Positions 18,680 through 29,145 of a stretch of 64,000 nt of DNA are shown here, piece after piece. Position numbers and translations under genes: made by a program. Position 1 is the stretch's first letter. Each line of letters starts with the position of its first letter. The stretch comes from Laccaria trichodermophora (Eukaryota > Basidiomycota > Agaricomycetes > Agaricales > Hydnangiaceae). The notes under the pieces are model-generated. The model worked only from the letters and a program-made list of their open reading frames with translations, searched no databases and was not told the origin of the DNA. The stretch is from the NCBI GenBank assembly GCA_018417955.1, contig JACTVC010000018.1:496001-560000 (forward strand), in the 5' to 3' direction.

Positions 18680-21052
18680 TCTTCTGTACTCTCCTCGTCG
18701 ATACTCATGCACTCACGGCCGGAGTTGCGGAGTTGCCCAAAATGTTTTTGATCTGTGGTTTCCATGAGTTCGTGGCCATCGGAAGCTCGAGAAACAGAGC
18801 TTTTGAGAGTTTAGGCGGAGCTTGACGTGAGTCCCCCGTGTGCAGCAGCTTTCGCGGAGGCAGAAGAAGTAGGGCCGCCACTCAGACGCGGACGGAAAGG
18901 ATGAAGACGATCCAGGAAGGGCAGTAGGTGCTTGCGGAGCTGGTGGACCATGGAGTGTTTATTTTGGCCTTGGCGGAAGTCGGGGGTAGGTGCTGATCGC
19001 CTGTTAGAGCGGGAAACTTTGCTGGCAACCGTTGCTGTGCGGGCACTTGGTTCAATGATGGAGCAGGCAGAGGAAGAACCAACAGCCTGGGCAACACTGT
19101 CGTGAGGAACGTTCAGAGGATCGGGTTGCAGTGGAGTGTTTCACATTGAGCACGCGGCCTGAGGCGATACCCACGTATCCTGAGCCGATTGAGGTAGGTA
19201 TGAGGTCAGGGAATTGACGACGTTGCTAAAGTGGACAAGAAATTCAAAGGTCGAAACATTATTCGAAGCATGGCTGTTTACATACCTCAATTGTGAATCC
19301 TCTCCATGACGATAGCAGATCCTGCTTCTTTTCTCCCTCGTCCAGGAGGTCAACAAAGACGTTTATAATGCCAGCTGTGTGGTCCAGGTTCCTGTCCAGG
19401 ACATTCCAGATTGTCGAGATAAGATCTCGTGCATTGGACTCGGGGACCAGTCTCATGACAGGCAGGCAAAGCCCATTTGCCCTTCAAGGACTGTTGACGC
19501 TGTGTCGAAACATCGATGAGCTTGCGCAACGTACTTTGTAAAACGGACTTACTATGCAAAGATGGGCGAGGCAGGGGGCGTCCACGACAGTTCCATGATC
19601 TGAAATACGCATGAGATGAAATCGAGATTCGCAAATTTTGAGTAGTTTACCTTGCTCCAGACGTAGGAGGCATGCTTGTTCACGAGCGTCTGCCGGATCT
19701 CCGAGCTGCTTCAACAAACGAATATCCTCTTCACAGTCGAGCGCCTTCTGCAGTACGTGACAGTCATAGCAGTCGGTGGCCAGATCCATGATACGGCCTC
19801 TGAATCCGTGAGTCGCAGCCCTCACGACAGGTACTTCTGTAGCAGGGTTAGAAGCGACGGCTTCCAGACGTGACAAGAAAAGAGCGTGTCTCCTGCAAAA
19901 TTTTATTAAAGATCGTTCCACACAATAGAAAGATACACCCCACTCTGAAACAGCAGGATCTGCATCTCCGGCATGTGGTGGTGGCGACCAGGAGTATTGT
20001 TATTGGAGGTTGCCTGGGAGTACTACTTTCTTCGGTTGTCAGCGTGCCTACAAAAGGCCTCCCGCCTTCTAAACCCGCTTCCTGGCGGTCGAGTGACTGA
20101 AGCGACGGCCTGCGGTGGAGGGGCCGTCTGTAATTGGTGCTGGTGTGATTGAGGTGGTGGTTCGTGTTCACGCTCTCGTTCCCGATCTCTTCTACCGTGC
20201 CGCCCCCCATGAGGTACGTATCCAGCGGGCACCCTTCTAGCGTCCTTTTTGTCTCGTGAGCTCATGTCTTCCTCCGTGGACTTCTACCGTGTGAGCTCTG
20301 AGGTCCAATGGAGAGTTGAAAACGACGAATTTTTGAGCTTGGGACTCTTTTTGTGTGCAAGGATGGTGAGTGCTGTTGAAGCGCCTTTCCTAAGACGGAT
20401 TATAAGTTTTGTCAGGTCAATGACCCGAGAGACGAGACACACCAAACTCTCGTAGTTGATGAAACTGCAGCGTGATCGTGTCAGCTAGGGAGAAGCAGGA
20501 CGCGCAGAGATCGACGCACTGTTGATCTCTGACTTCATTCCGCTTACACTCCTCCGAGTCGTGCTTCTCTCGCATGTGAGGGTACAATTCATCGCCACTA
20601 AAGAAACACTTTCGACAAAATTCGCATAGGGGGCGTATGTCACCCTCTATTTGGCTCGCATCTTTTAGTGTGGTATTCCCTGGACGATGGTGCATGGACG
20701 GGAGATGAACGGGCAGCAAATTCAACGCATGTTCATGCGCAAAAAAAAACCTTCCTGCTTCGAATACAAAGCTCACTTTATGAAGGTCAGGCAAATTCAG
20801 CAAATCCAGAGGAACAGAGACGGACCACATAAGTTTTCCATGGGTGGCGCGAACGTGAAGTTTCAAATCACCCCAACCGTTTCCGATGTAATCACAATCC
20901 GGGTCTCGACAGTTAAATCAGCGCAAAATCAGCGTGTCCTCTACTGCATCATCGACATCTCTGGGGTCTCAGATGTGATCCTGAGCTTCAGGTCCTTGTA
21001 AGGAATAGCGTCCATAGCGTATGAACTGAAGAAAGCATCGGGAGAAACGGTT
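18680..21052 (-). pseudogene. Hel2/ZNF598-like E3 ubiquitin ligase, 5'-truncated and decayed
   Basis: Hel2/ZNF598 proteins ubiquitinate small-subunit ribosomal proteins at collided ribosomes. The pieces are in family order: DAIPYKDLKLRI (about 21020); a C2H2 finger CRDPDCDYIGNGWGDLKLH then VRATH; LCEFCRKCFFSGDELYPHMR; a finger-like QKFVVFNSPLDLRAHTVEVH whose second cysteine reads S (CTQKES); an RD/RE-rich linker (MSSRDKKDARR); HALFLSRLEAVASNP; ARDLISTIWNVLDRNLDHT to SSWRGFTIE; an intron with retained splice sites; then QRRQFPDL and a C-terminal KLSKALFLELP. Frames shift repeatedly and stops are present. The N-terminal RING domain is absent; the match starts abruptly at about 21052, some 65 bp before the uS7m start codon. 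A Pumilio fragment is inserted at 19445-19797. Confidence 0.8.
19445..19797 (-). pseudogene. Pumilio (PUF) gene fragment inserted in the Hel2-like pseudogene
   Basis: Between the Hel2-like segments ending VVRAATHGF and starting NARDLIST lies a piece reading GRIMDLATDCYDCHVLQKAL (a PUF repeat with the usual YGCRVLQ core altered to YDCHVLQ), then TLVNKHASYVWSK, IMELSWTPPASPIFAY and LKGKWALPACHETG. The last three parts are separated by two intron-like sequences with intact GT-AG ends (GTAAAC to TTTCAG; GTAAGT to GACACAG), so the fragment came from genomic DNA and not mRNA. PUF proteins bind mRNA 3' UTRs; this piece covers about two repeats and cannot function alone. Confidence 0.75.
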
Positions 21053-21117
21053 AAATAATATGACAGATGGTGTTTCATTTCTTTGTACGTGTTATTTTTG
21101 GGTCCTTTCGTACCACC

Positions 21118-21835
21118 ATGATGTTCTCCAGAATCTCCTGCATCCGACGTTCCTTTCTACAACGCGTCCTAAGCACGACCCCAAGAAGAGCCAACATCGA
21201 CTTGAACGCAGAAGCTCTAGGCGTATTCGCGTCCCCACCACCACCAGTACCTCGCCAACCATCCACACCACCCGCAGACTCCCTAGCAGGCCAAGCAGCA
21301 GCCGCACTAGCCCTATCCCAGAAATCCTCCAGGCTACCCGCATTCTACGACATCCCCCCAGCCCACGACCCCCTCCTCCACCTCCTCACAACCTCCATAA
21401 TGAAAAACGGGCGTTACTCAAAGGCAGCAAAAATAACATGTGACACCCTGCTCTACATCCACACCTACACGCGCGCACCCGCCCTTCCCATCTTATGCTC
21501 TGCGATTCTAATGGCGTCTCCTGCAGTACGGAACGTCAGGTTCAAGTCGGGGTCAAAGAGTCAAGTGAGGCCTTATCCACTGAATGAGAGGCAGAGGACG
21601 AAGAAGGGGATTGATTGGTTGTTGGCAGAGGTTAAGGGGAAGATGAGTGGAAGAACGTTGCAGGAACGACTTGCGAGGGAGGTTATTGCGATTGTTAGAG
21701 GGGATAGCCCCGTGCTGAAATTAAAGGAGGATGTGCACAAGTTGGCTATGGTTAATAGGTTTGTCGAATTTTTTTTTGTTCTGCTGGGTTGAGCTGATGT
21801 CTTTTTTTTGAAGGGGTGGAATGAGTAAACAGTAG
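21118..21835 (+). CDS. RSM7: Mitochondrial small-subunit ribosomal protein uS7m
   Basis: Two exons (21118-21758 and 21814-21835; intron GTTTGTC to TTTGAAG) give 220 residues. The N-terminus MMFSRISCIRRSFLQRVLST is Arg/Ser-rich without acidic residues, a mitochondrial presequence. The C-terminal half carries the uS7 core: SIMKNGRYSKAAKI, ASPAVRNVRFKSGSKSQVRP and WLLAEVKGKMSGRTLQERLA, with the ending HKLAMVNR. uS7 binds the 3' domain of small-subunit rRNA near the decoding site. I chose the ATG at 21118 because it opens the presequence; an upstream in-frame ATG at 21067 would add an uncharacteristic hydrophobic leader. It starts about 65 bp from the broken end of the divergent Hel2-like pseudogene, so its promoter may include foreign sequence. 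Confidence 0.85.
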
Positions 21836-21949
21836 ATCGTTTGTTGAAAAGTACCTTTGAAATCTAATGCTTTTATATGGCCTACTTCTGTATGTGTGCA
21901 ACAGCCGTCACGGTCCTAATGGTACGTCGACTTTTACCAGACTCGTTAC

Positions 21950-23500
21950 TTAACTGGCTTCGTAGACTCTTTCTGTGATGAGTGTCCCTCCACTCATGGC
22001 CACTTCAAAGTTATCTGACCCTCGTGGGCTCATGGCCTTAGCCCTTTGACCTCAAGAACACACGCCCGTACTCTAGGTACACACGTAAGTCCATATCCAT
22101 GGTCCTTCTTCGCATAGCGTAACTGACCTAGTGTTGTTCCCCCAGATTCCGGTGTCATCTTGGTTCGCCAGCAGTACCTGGCTTAGACGTTTGATCTATA
22201 GGTGCGTGAAGAACACTTTTAGAGTCCATTGAGGCATTGACCAACTTTGCTCCGCAGACAGACTCTCTTGCGTGGTTCTCGCGGGAGTTGTAAGACTATC
22301 GAAGCGTGGAGTCCAAACTATCTGTGGATATCTTCGCCTGGATCTAATCCTTCACACACCCGACTCTCCCTCTGCTCAACCCCTCATGTAAGTCGTTGCA
22401 TAGGAGATGCTGAACTGACTAACTATGTACGCAGATTTCTGGGGAACGTGCTGGTTGGCTGTTCTCAGCCCCTTACTTGATGTCAATCTTGCTCCTTGCT
22501 CCCGATACATCGAGCTGGGACTTTTGGCTTGATAGGTACATTGATCTTTAGGATATTGACTGATTAATTTTCGCAGAGTCTTTCACTGGTTTATGCTCAT
22601 ATCTGGTCCCACAAAGCTCCATTGGCTTCGTGGGTTGAACACTAATGTTCCCCGTATGCCCTCACGAGACTCAACAGTTCATGCGGCTTGTACTCTCAAT
22701 TCAATCCATCCATGTAACCTTTCTTCGACTTCTGAGGTGGTGCGCTGACAGTTTTTTTCTGGACTGGGTGGTTCTGAGTCGTTGCAGCTAGATTCATGCG
22801 AACGTCTTTCGAGTTCATCTTCGGCGCCATCTCAATCAGTCCATGTCTCAATGCCAGAAAGTCTTTCCTACGTCTCTCTGGTCAGGACATTTCATCTTAA
22901 GGTGCGCTGAGAATCTTCTGCAGGGAGATTTCCGGGTTGGAGGTTGACTGACTTGCGTGATTGACAGACTCGTCCTCAAACGGTCAATTCGGTCGTTGTC
23001 CTACCTCTTCCCATTCTTTCTCTGCCCTGAACCCTCAGCACTGAATTAGGCTGCGCATCGCTCTAGCTCTTGTCAACGAGAAAGACGGAAACCGTCTGTT
23101 GAATCCTTCACCCTTAGTGAGTTGATCCTTTGTATCGAAGTAGACCCTAAACTGACCCCAGAGTCTCTCTTTGTAGATATTTAAGAACATCCTGGCTCGT
23201 CGATGTGCCACGTCAGCTTCGTTTGTTCAATGCCACAACTTTCCCCCGTCCGGAACGTTTGGCTGATGGTGCTTGGGGGTTTCTGGGGCTTACTGACTGC
23301 CGGAAGTTGTCCTTCAAGTTTTGGAGTCACCTGACGAATTCTTGTGTGCTACCTCGTCTTGTTTCTCAAGTCAAGGACTCACTGCCGAAGCTGACTGGAA
23401 GCGCCGTGGTTTGTACATTGGTTTTGTGGTACTTCTCACCTTTTTAAAGATGAAACCTTCCAGTTCGAGGCCCAAGCCTGGTGTTGGTGTTCAGGATGAA
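21950..23500 (+). pseudogene. Decayed intron-rich gene, copy 1 of 3
   Basis: Short candidate exons alternate with sequences that look like introns of one type, starting GT(G/A)CGT and ending in CGCAG or GACAG (for example near 22200-22257 and 22380-22435). Equivalent exons recur at 27495-28760 and 41300-42440, in the same order. One recurring exon contains CTCAATCAGTCCATGTGTCA-type sequence; another AACGTTTGGCTGATGGTGCTTGG. Stops and frame changes occur in every copy, so no full protein can be proposed. Family unknown. Confidence 0.55.
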
Positions 23501-25870
23501 TTTGACTGATTGCCACAGAAGCGGGGGCGTCAATGAAAACTTTGCCGCCTTTATTCCCGACTATCACACACAAGGAAAACAGGTTCGTGCAACATATTTT
23601 ACCACGTCTCTCACAGTGCTCATTTCTTTACGTTAGGAATTTGCGAAGTGGCTTAACAATGTTAAGCGCTTTGTCGATCTTTGAGATTATGACCAGAAGG
23701 GCGGTTGACACCCCCATCGATTGTTCACGCTTTTGAAACTCGTCATAGCAGGAGCAATTATTTTGCTAGTATCCACTACACATAGACTTACATCATATTG
23801 ATTGGTTCCTTTGGCCACCTCCAGTCATATAATTCAACTTTGCCCAGATTATGTGCAACTTACGAGTGATCGTCCGCTGGAATGTTGAAGCTCATTTTGG
23901 TCAAGGTCCGAGGACGGTCACTTTGAACGAATATTGTTGGAAGCATTAGACGCTTTCGGATAGGGTACTAGGGGGGGGTAAGAAAATCCATAATTCGAAT
24001 ATATCCAGCAGCCGTCGTGACAACTAATCGACCTGCTGCTGGACAAAAGTCGAAATCCTGTAGTACGTCCTCCTCCCCGTTGTTGAAGAGACGTCGAGTG
24101 GTGGGGGTGGCCATGCCATCGGGATCACCCTGTGGCATATTCATAAGGCTGATATTTACGTTGTCTTCGGCCTGCCACGTCAAGGCAAGCGACTTGCCAC
24201 AAAACCGTATATGTCGTAGAAAGTTCAGGGACATTGTCGAAATGGGAAAAGAGACAATGCCCACTTGTTGTGGATCAAACGTCTGGTAATCGAGATTGCT
24301 AGGAACATATTTGAAGGTGTAGTATTGCATAGAAGCATTTAAAGCATCGGGTGTTGGGCTGCACAAGCCAAAGAGAGGGAGTCTCGACTGTCCTGCAGAA
24401 AGCCATTGACTAGGGGGAGAAACTCGAAGGGATTGAGCTGTCGATGGTGCACGAATTTCCAATCTGGGAAGGAGCTGGATGACCGCAGCCTTCATATCGT
24501 CTGATACCGGCAAATACAGTGAACTCGGCACGTCCCAGACGGTCAATTTCCCAGGTTCAACGAGAAGGAGGGTGTCAGCAAAGAGTATAGCCTTGTAGAA
24601 AAAAAATTAGTCAATAAAATAGAGCGATTAATATCTGGCGAGTCACTGACACCATTCGGTTGATGTATTATATGATTGTACTCCCAACTGATTGCCTTGT
24701 TTTCGACAAAATCCCAGACCGTGATGAGATTGTCACAATAACTGCAGGCCAGTGTGTTTTTGTAGATGTATGCATTATCAAGTGTCCCTTTGACCTTCAA
24801 GGAATGAGTGAGACGATAAGCTACGTCTGGAGAGGATGGGTATATTTCGTAGATCGACACGCGGTTGTCCATGTTCAAGCTCCTATGATTTGTGTGGGAT
24901 GCACATGTGAGAAAAACTGGCGAGCTGCTTACATTTGTTCGATACAAACGTAGACTCCATGACCATCCGGAGTTGGGCTGGTGACGCTGACGAAGGCTCC
25001 TGATATTGTAGGGAGCACTGCTAGAGGGGACAGTTTCATTGGGATTCCTGCATGAATTCCGAGGTCCCAAAGGGGCACGCCGTGTTGCATCGTATCAGCA
25101 AACAAGAACCGACCGCCCGGAATGAGTAAAAGAGTGACACAGATAAAGGGTACGTTCTCATCATCCGTCGAAAAGACGGGCGGTAATCGAGGCTTAAGGG
25201 TACGAGTCACAACGGCTTTGATATCTCCTTCAGATGCTTTTGCGTATTTTATAAATTTGAAAGGCGACAATGCGGCGTGTTCAAGTTCGATTTGCGAGAG
25301 ATTTTCGAGTGGGTAGAACGTGGACAAATTTATGCCGTGCATCAAACACACTCGACGCAATGCGTTGATCCACACAATTCGCAATTTTGTGACGGTGCAC
25401 AACGATTTAGAGGTCTCAAAGAAAAATGACAAAGAATCCGTTAGTATCAAACATTCTAAGGATAGGGTGATCAATACCTTGCGAAGAGAGATGACGTCGT
25501 CTGGGTCCAGAAAAGTTTGGATTTGGATTAAGACGTCAGTGGGAAGAGAGGGGTGGGCATATTCGGACGTGGTCTGTGATCGTTGAAGATCGGAGGCATG
25601 TCCCTTGGACATCATGAAAAGGTCCGATTTCTAGTGTAAGTATTGACGAGTTCAACAGTCGAAGTCATTGAGCGCCGGCAGCAGTTGAGATCAAAGGAAT
25701 CCTGCACGCAAAGACGGGATTGTGCAATGTGTACCATTTCTTCGCAAGACATAATATATCCTATCTAGAGGCAATCCATTTTTCACACTGCAAACATTAG
25801 TAGTAAATGACTTCATAAAGTTTGACATGGAGAAAAATCCCTGGAATCGACAAGGAATCGATTGAAATTC
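22090..25870. repeat. Direct segmental duplication, copy A
   Basis: Matches 27495-30985 in the same orientation, with an offset of about 5.4 kb at the left falling to 5.18-5.19 kb across the F-box gene because the decayed-gene part is longer here. Similarity is highest over the F-box gene and looser on both sides. Confidence 0.85.
23968..25615 (-). CDS. F-box protein with WD-like motifs, copy A
   Basis: Four exons: 25478-25615, 24933-25414, 24651-24882, 23968-24591; introns 25415-25477, 24883-24932 and 24592-24650 all have GT-AG ends, the first with a CTAAC branch-like site. They join to 491 residues without a stop. An N-terminal F-box (SLPTDVLIQIQTFLDPDDVI then SLRKTSKSLC, about residues 22-55) would bind Skp1 in an SCF ubiquitin ligase. 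The remainder carries beta-propeller-like WD motifs VPLWDLGI (about 159), LITVWDF and KLTVWDV, the likely substrate-binding part. Intron 1 is 63 bp and open, so retention would add 21 residues without a frameshift. Its near-twin is at 29146-30804. Confidence 0.85.
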
Positions 25871-25884
25871 ACAACGATGATGAC

Positions 25885-26150
25885 TAGGTAGAGAAAAGAC
25901 AAGTACAACCGTGTCGAAATGTTGACCCAGGGCAAGAAGGATAACACGACGGAACGCAAACGTGTGAGGGGATGACACCCACGAAAGGGTGTTAAGAAAC
26001 CCTCTGAATCCCCTGTGGATTAGCGATGCATCTTGGGTCGATTTGGCAGAGAATTTCGATCATGATAGGAAGGTTCAAGGCATGCGCCGTTTCGTTGTAG
26101 ACAGCCCCATGTTCGGTTTGAGCGTTGATAATTGTGTGGTCGAGTTTTAA
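25885..26150 (-). pseudogene. Fragment of an F-box gene related to the one at 43170-44573
   Basis: The minus strand parallels the N-terminal part of the intact F-box protein at 43170-44573: LDHTIINAQTEHGAVYNETA against LDHTIIKTQAEYGALYSETA, then EILCQI, HPFVGVI and SHVC against HPFVEVIISHVC. Frames shift and most of the gene is missing. It lies directly beside the right end of duplication copy A. Confidence 0.7.
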
Positions 26151-26209
26151 CTCCTGTGATATATATATCCCTCACCACCAATGATACTGTATGGCCGCAA
26201 TGCCATAAA

Positions 26210-26856
26210 CTAGCTCAAGGGGACAAATTCTATCATGCCTAGAATGAAGTAGGGGAAGGTTGAACTTTGAACAACTGAATACATACACCCGTATCAATGT
26301 TCGCGACCATTTGCTTGATTTCCTCCACTACCGCCAAGAACTTGGTACGACCCTCTTCCTCCATGATATTCATGTTCCACCTCTCAATAGGGGCAGTGTC
26401 CACAATGCGGGAGACGGAGTCTGGCAAGGGAATAGGTTCAACACGTCTGCTGGCTCTTTCATATGTGTAGAAGGACAGTTGTCTTCCTATGGCGCTGACC
26501 CCATACAACTTCGGTACATGGACGAGATGGTTAAGTTCCCAGAACCGGCGTCGAACTTGCTTTTCGGCATCTTGACGGCCAACTAAAGAGGGAAGGTGTG
26601 TGGGAGGCTTGATGTCAATGAAGAAAATGGGGCTCTCGAGATCTAAGGATTCAATGACAAAGGTGATCGCAAAATTGCCAATGGCGCCGGTATCACCTGT
26701 CATAGCTGCAGTAACGTACTGGGGTGAGACCGTGAACTGGGTGGAAGGGAAGCATTCATTGAGAATACTATCGTAGAGCCCATAGAACTTATTCTTGATC
26801 GTCTCTGTGTCCAGCAGATGAGAGGATTTCGCGACGATGTGAGCAGGCCAGGGCAT
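26210..26856 (-). CDS. Small unknown protein, possible PD-(D/E)XK-like fold
   Basis: Exon 1 is 26289-26856; an intron 26239-26288 (GTGTAT to TTCTAG) leads to a short last exon 26210-26238, giving 198 residues ending MIEFVPLS. The core reads GNFAITFVIESLDLESPIFF, then IDIKPP at about residues 80-85, RRRFWEL, and YGVSAIGRQLSFY. The pattern of a hydrophobic strand ending in D-x-K after an earlier acidic residue is reminiscent of restriction-endonuclease-like folds; this is inference and needs structure prediction. It resembles a type of hypothetical protein common in agaricomycetes. The gene appears intact. Confidence 0.65.
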
Positions 26857-26859
26857 GGT

Positions 26860-27494
26860 GGACTCTGGAGCGAGCGAGCTCAGGGCATCGGTTCAGTGTA
26901 GGTCACTACAAAATTCCAATCACGTGACACGTGAATGATGAGACGACCTGGAGGCTTTCCTTTCATGATTTCTCTCTTAGCTTCAACTGCACCACAATTC
27001 TTCTGCTTCTTGTGCTTCTGGGTACGGCCGAAATGCTTCGATACGACATGTTCGACACATCAACAGCGACGCAAGGGTGACTACACTCAATATTGGAGCC
27101 AGCCTCTATTAAAGATGGTTCAACTTACAACGTCGAACACGCGACTCGCACCCTCTCGGACCCTCTAAGCGCTCGGGCAGCTGCAGATACTCGTATCCTT
27201 AAACCAAGATCTGATGCTGAGGCAAGACCCATCGTTGCCCTTTGCGGTGCGTACTTCCTGCGTCGAGTCCAATTGCTATTCTCACTCAGTCGTTCCATAC
27301 AAAGACCACGATGGGGCTCTAGTTAAATACGGTATCGCGGCTCTATTCAGCCCAACTTCAAGTTATTGCAAACCTACCCCATGTTGCCTCCTGCACGGAT
27401 TCCAAAGCACAAGAGGGGGCACAGTATCGTCGTTTGTATGCACGCACCCAGCTGTCGAAAGACAACTCATTCTCAGACATCAGGTACGTACTAC
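26860..27494. other. No supported gene
   Basis: Overlapping short frames on both strands without motifs. The right part may be an upstream portion of the decayed gene copy 2. Confidence 0.35.
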
Positions 27495-28760
27495 GCGCAT
27501 ATCCATAATCATTCTCCGCATAGCGTAACTGACCTAGCCTCATTTAACCCAGATTCCGAGAAATGATAGATTCTGGTGTTACTCTGGTTCCCAGCAATAC
27601 CATGGCCGGGACGTTTGATCTGAATAGCGTAAGTGCGTTGCAGAACCCTCCTAGAGTTAATCGAAGCATTGACCAACATCCTCTTCAAACTCTCTTGCGT
27701 GGTTTTCGCAAAAGTTTTATCATTTAAATACGTGCCTCTCTAGAGCCCCAACTATCAGTGGATCTTCTCTTCTGGATCTAATCCTACTGACTATGTATGC
27801 AGATTTGTGGGAACTTTCTGGTTGGCTGTCCTCAGCCCCCCTACTTGACGTCAATCTTGCTCCTTGCTCCCCGTCATCAGTCGATACATGGAGCTGGGAC
27901 GTTTGACTTGGGTGCGTTGATCTTTTGGAGTGTTTTAGGACGTTGACTCATCGTCTTTCACAGTCAAGGTACACATATTCGGTCCCACTCTATTGAATAG
28001 AAAAGAGCATTCAAAACTCCTTTGACTTCGTGGGTTCAAGACTAATGTTCCGTGTATTTCCCCAACGAAACTCAAGAATTCTACGCCTTGTGCTCTCACC
28101 TCAATCCACCCCCGTAACCTACCTTCAACTTCTGAGGTGGTACGCTGACAGTTCTTTTTTGGCATGATTGGTTCTCAGCCGTCTTATCTAGATTTCTTCG
28201 AGCTCATTTTCGGCGCCATCTCAATCAGTCCATGTGTCAATGCCAACAAGTCTTTCCTACGTCATTCTGACCGACGTTCGACCTTAAGGTGCGTTGAGAA
28301 TCTTATGCAGGGAGATCTCCAGGTTGGAGATATGACCGACTTGTAAAGTGATGCATGATGACAGACTTGTCCTCGGTCGTTGCGCTCATCTTTCCTTTGC
28401 GCTGAAACCTCAGCACTGATTTAGGCTGCGCATCGCTCCAGCTCTTGTCCGAGTCAACGAGAAACATGGAAACCACTTGTCGAAACCTTCACCCTCAATA
28501 AGTTAGATACCTGGGGACATCCTAGCTCGTCGACGTGCCACGTCAGCTTCGTTTGTCCAGTGCCACTTTTTACCTCTGACTGGGACGCTCGGCTGAAGGT
28601 CCTTGGGGGTTTCTGTGGAAGTTGTCCTTCAAGTTTGTTAGGAGTCACGTGACTAACGAAGCTTGCGACCCCGTCTCGTTTCTCAAGCCACGCACAAAGA
28701 AAACAGTACCGTGCAACATATTCTACCACGTCTCTCGCAGTGCTCATTCCTCTATGTTAG
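27495..28760 (+). pseudogene. Decayed intron-rich gene, copy 2 of 3
   Basis: Matches copy 1 from GCATAGCGTAACTGACCTAG (22114 and 27519) through the exons around TTTCGGCGCCATCTCAATCA (28210) to CCACGTCAGCTTCGTTTGT (28538). Deletions relative to copy 1 are visible, and several candidate exons carry stops. Nothing recognisable lies between its right end and the F-box gene copy B at 29146. Confidence 0.55.
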
Positions 28761-29145
28761 GAATATGTCAAGCGCTTTGTCGATCTCTGAATGAATGACC
28801 AGAAGAATGGTTTTTATTCCCAAAGTTTATTGTGCACGTTAGGAGCAGTTAATTCGGCTACTATCTATTACACATTAGCCGCCACTCACATAATTCAATT
28901 TCAAATTTTCCCAGAATCCTGCATCACAATCTTGGATTTCGACGTCGCATTCCACTAAAGCCTAATTAAATAACAAAATTCTCCGCTAGTATCTGTATGG
29001 CAACCATGACCAGCTATATTTCTTTGAGAGAATGCACTGGAAACAGGAACGGGCTACATTTCCGTCCGTTTTCACGAACAACTTACAAGTGATCATCTGC
29101 TAAAAATTTCGGTCACTTTAATGAGTTTTGGCATTAGTTGGACAC

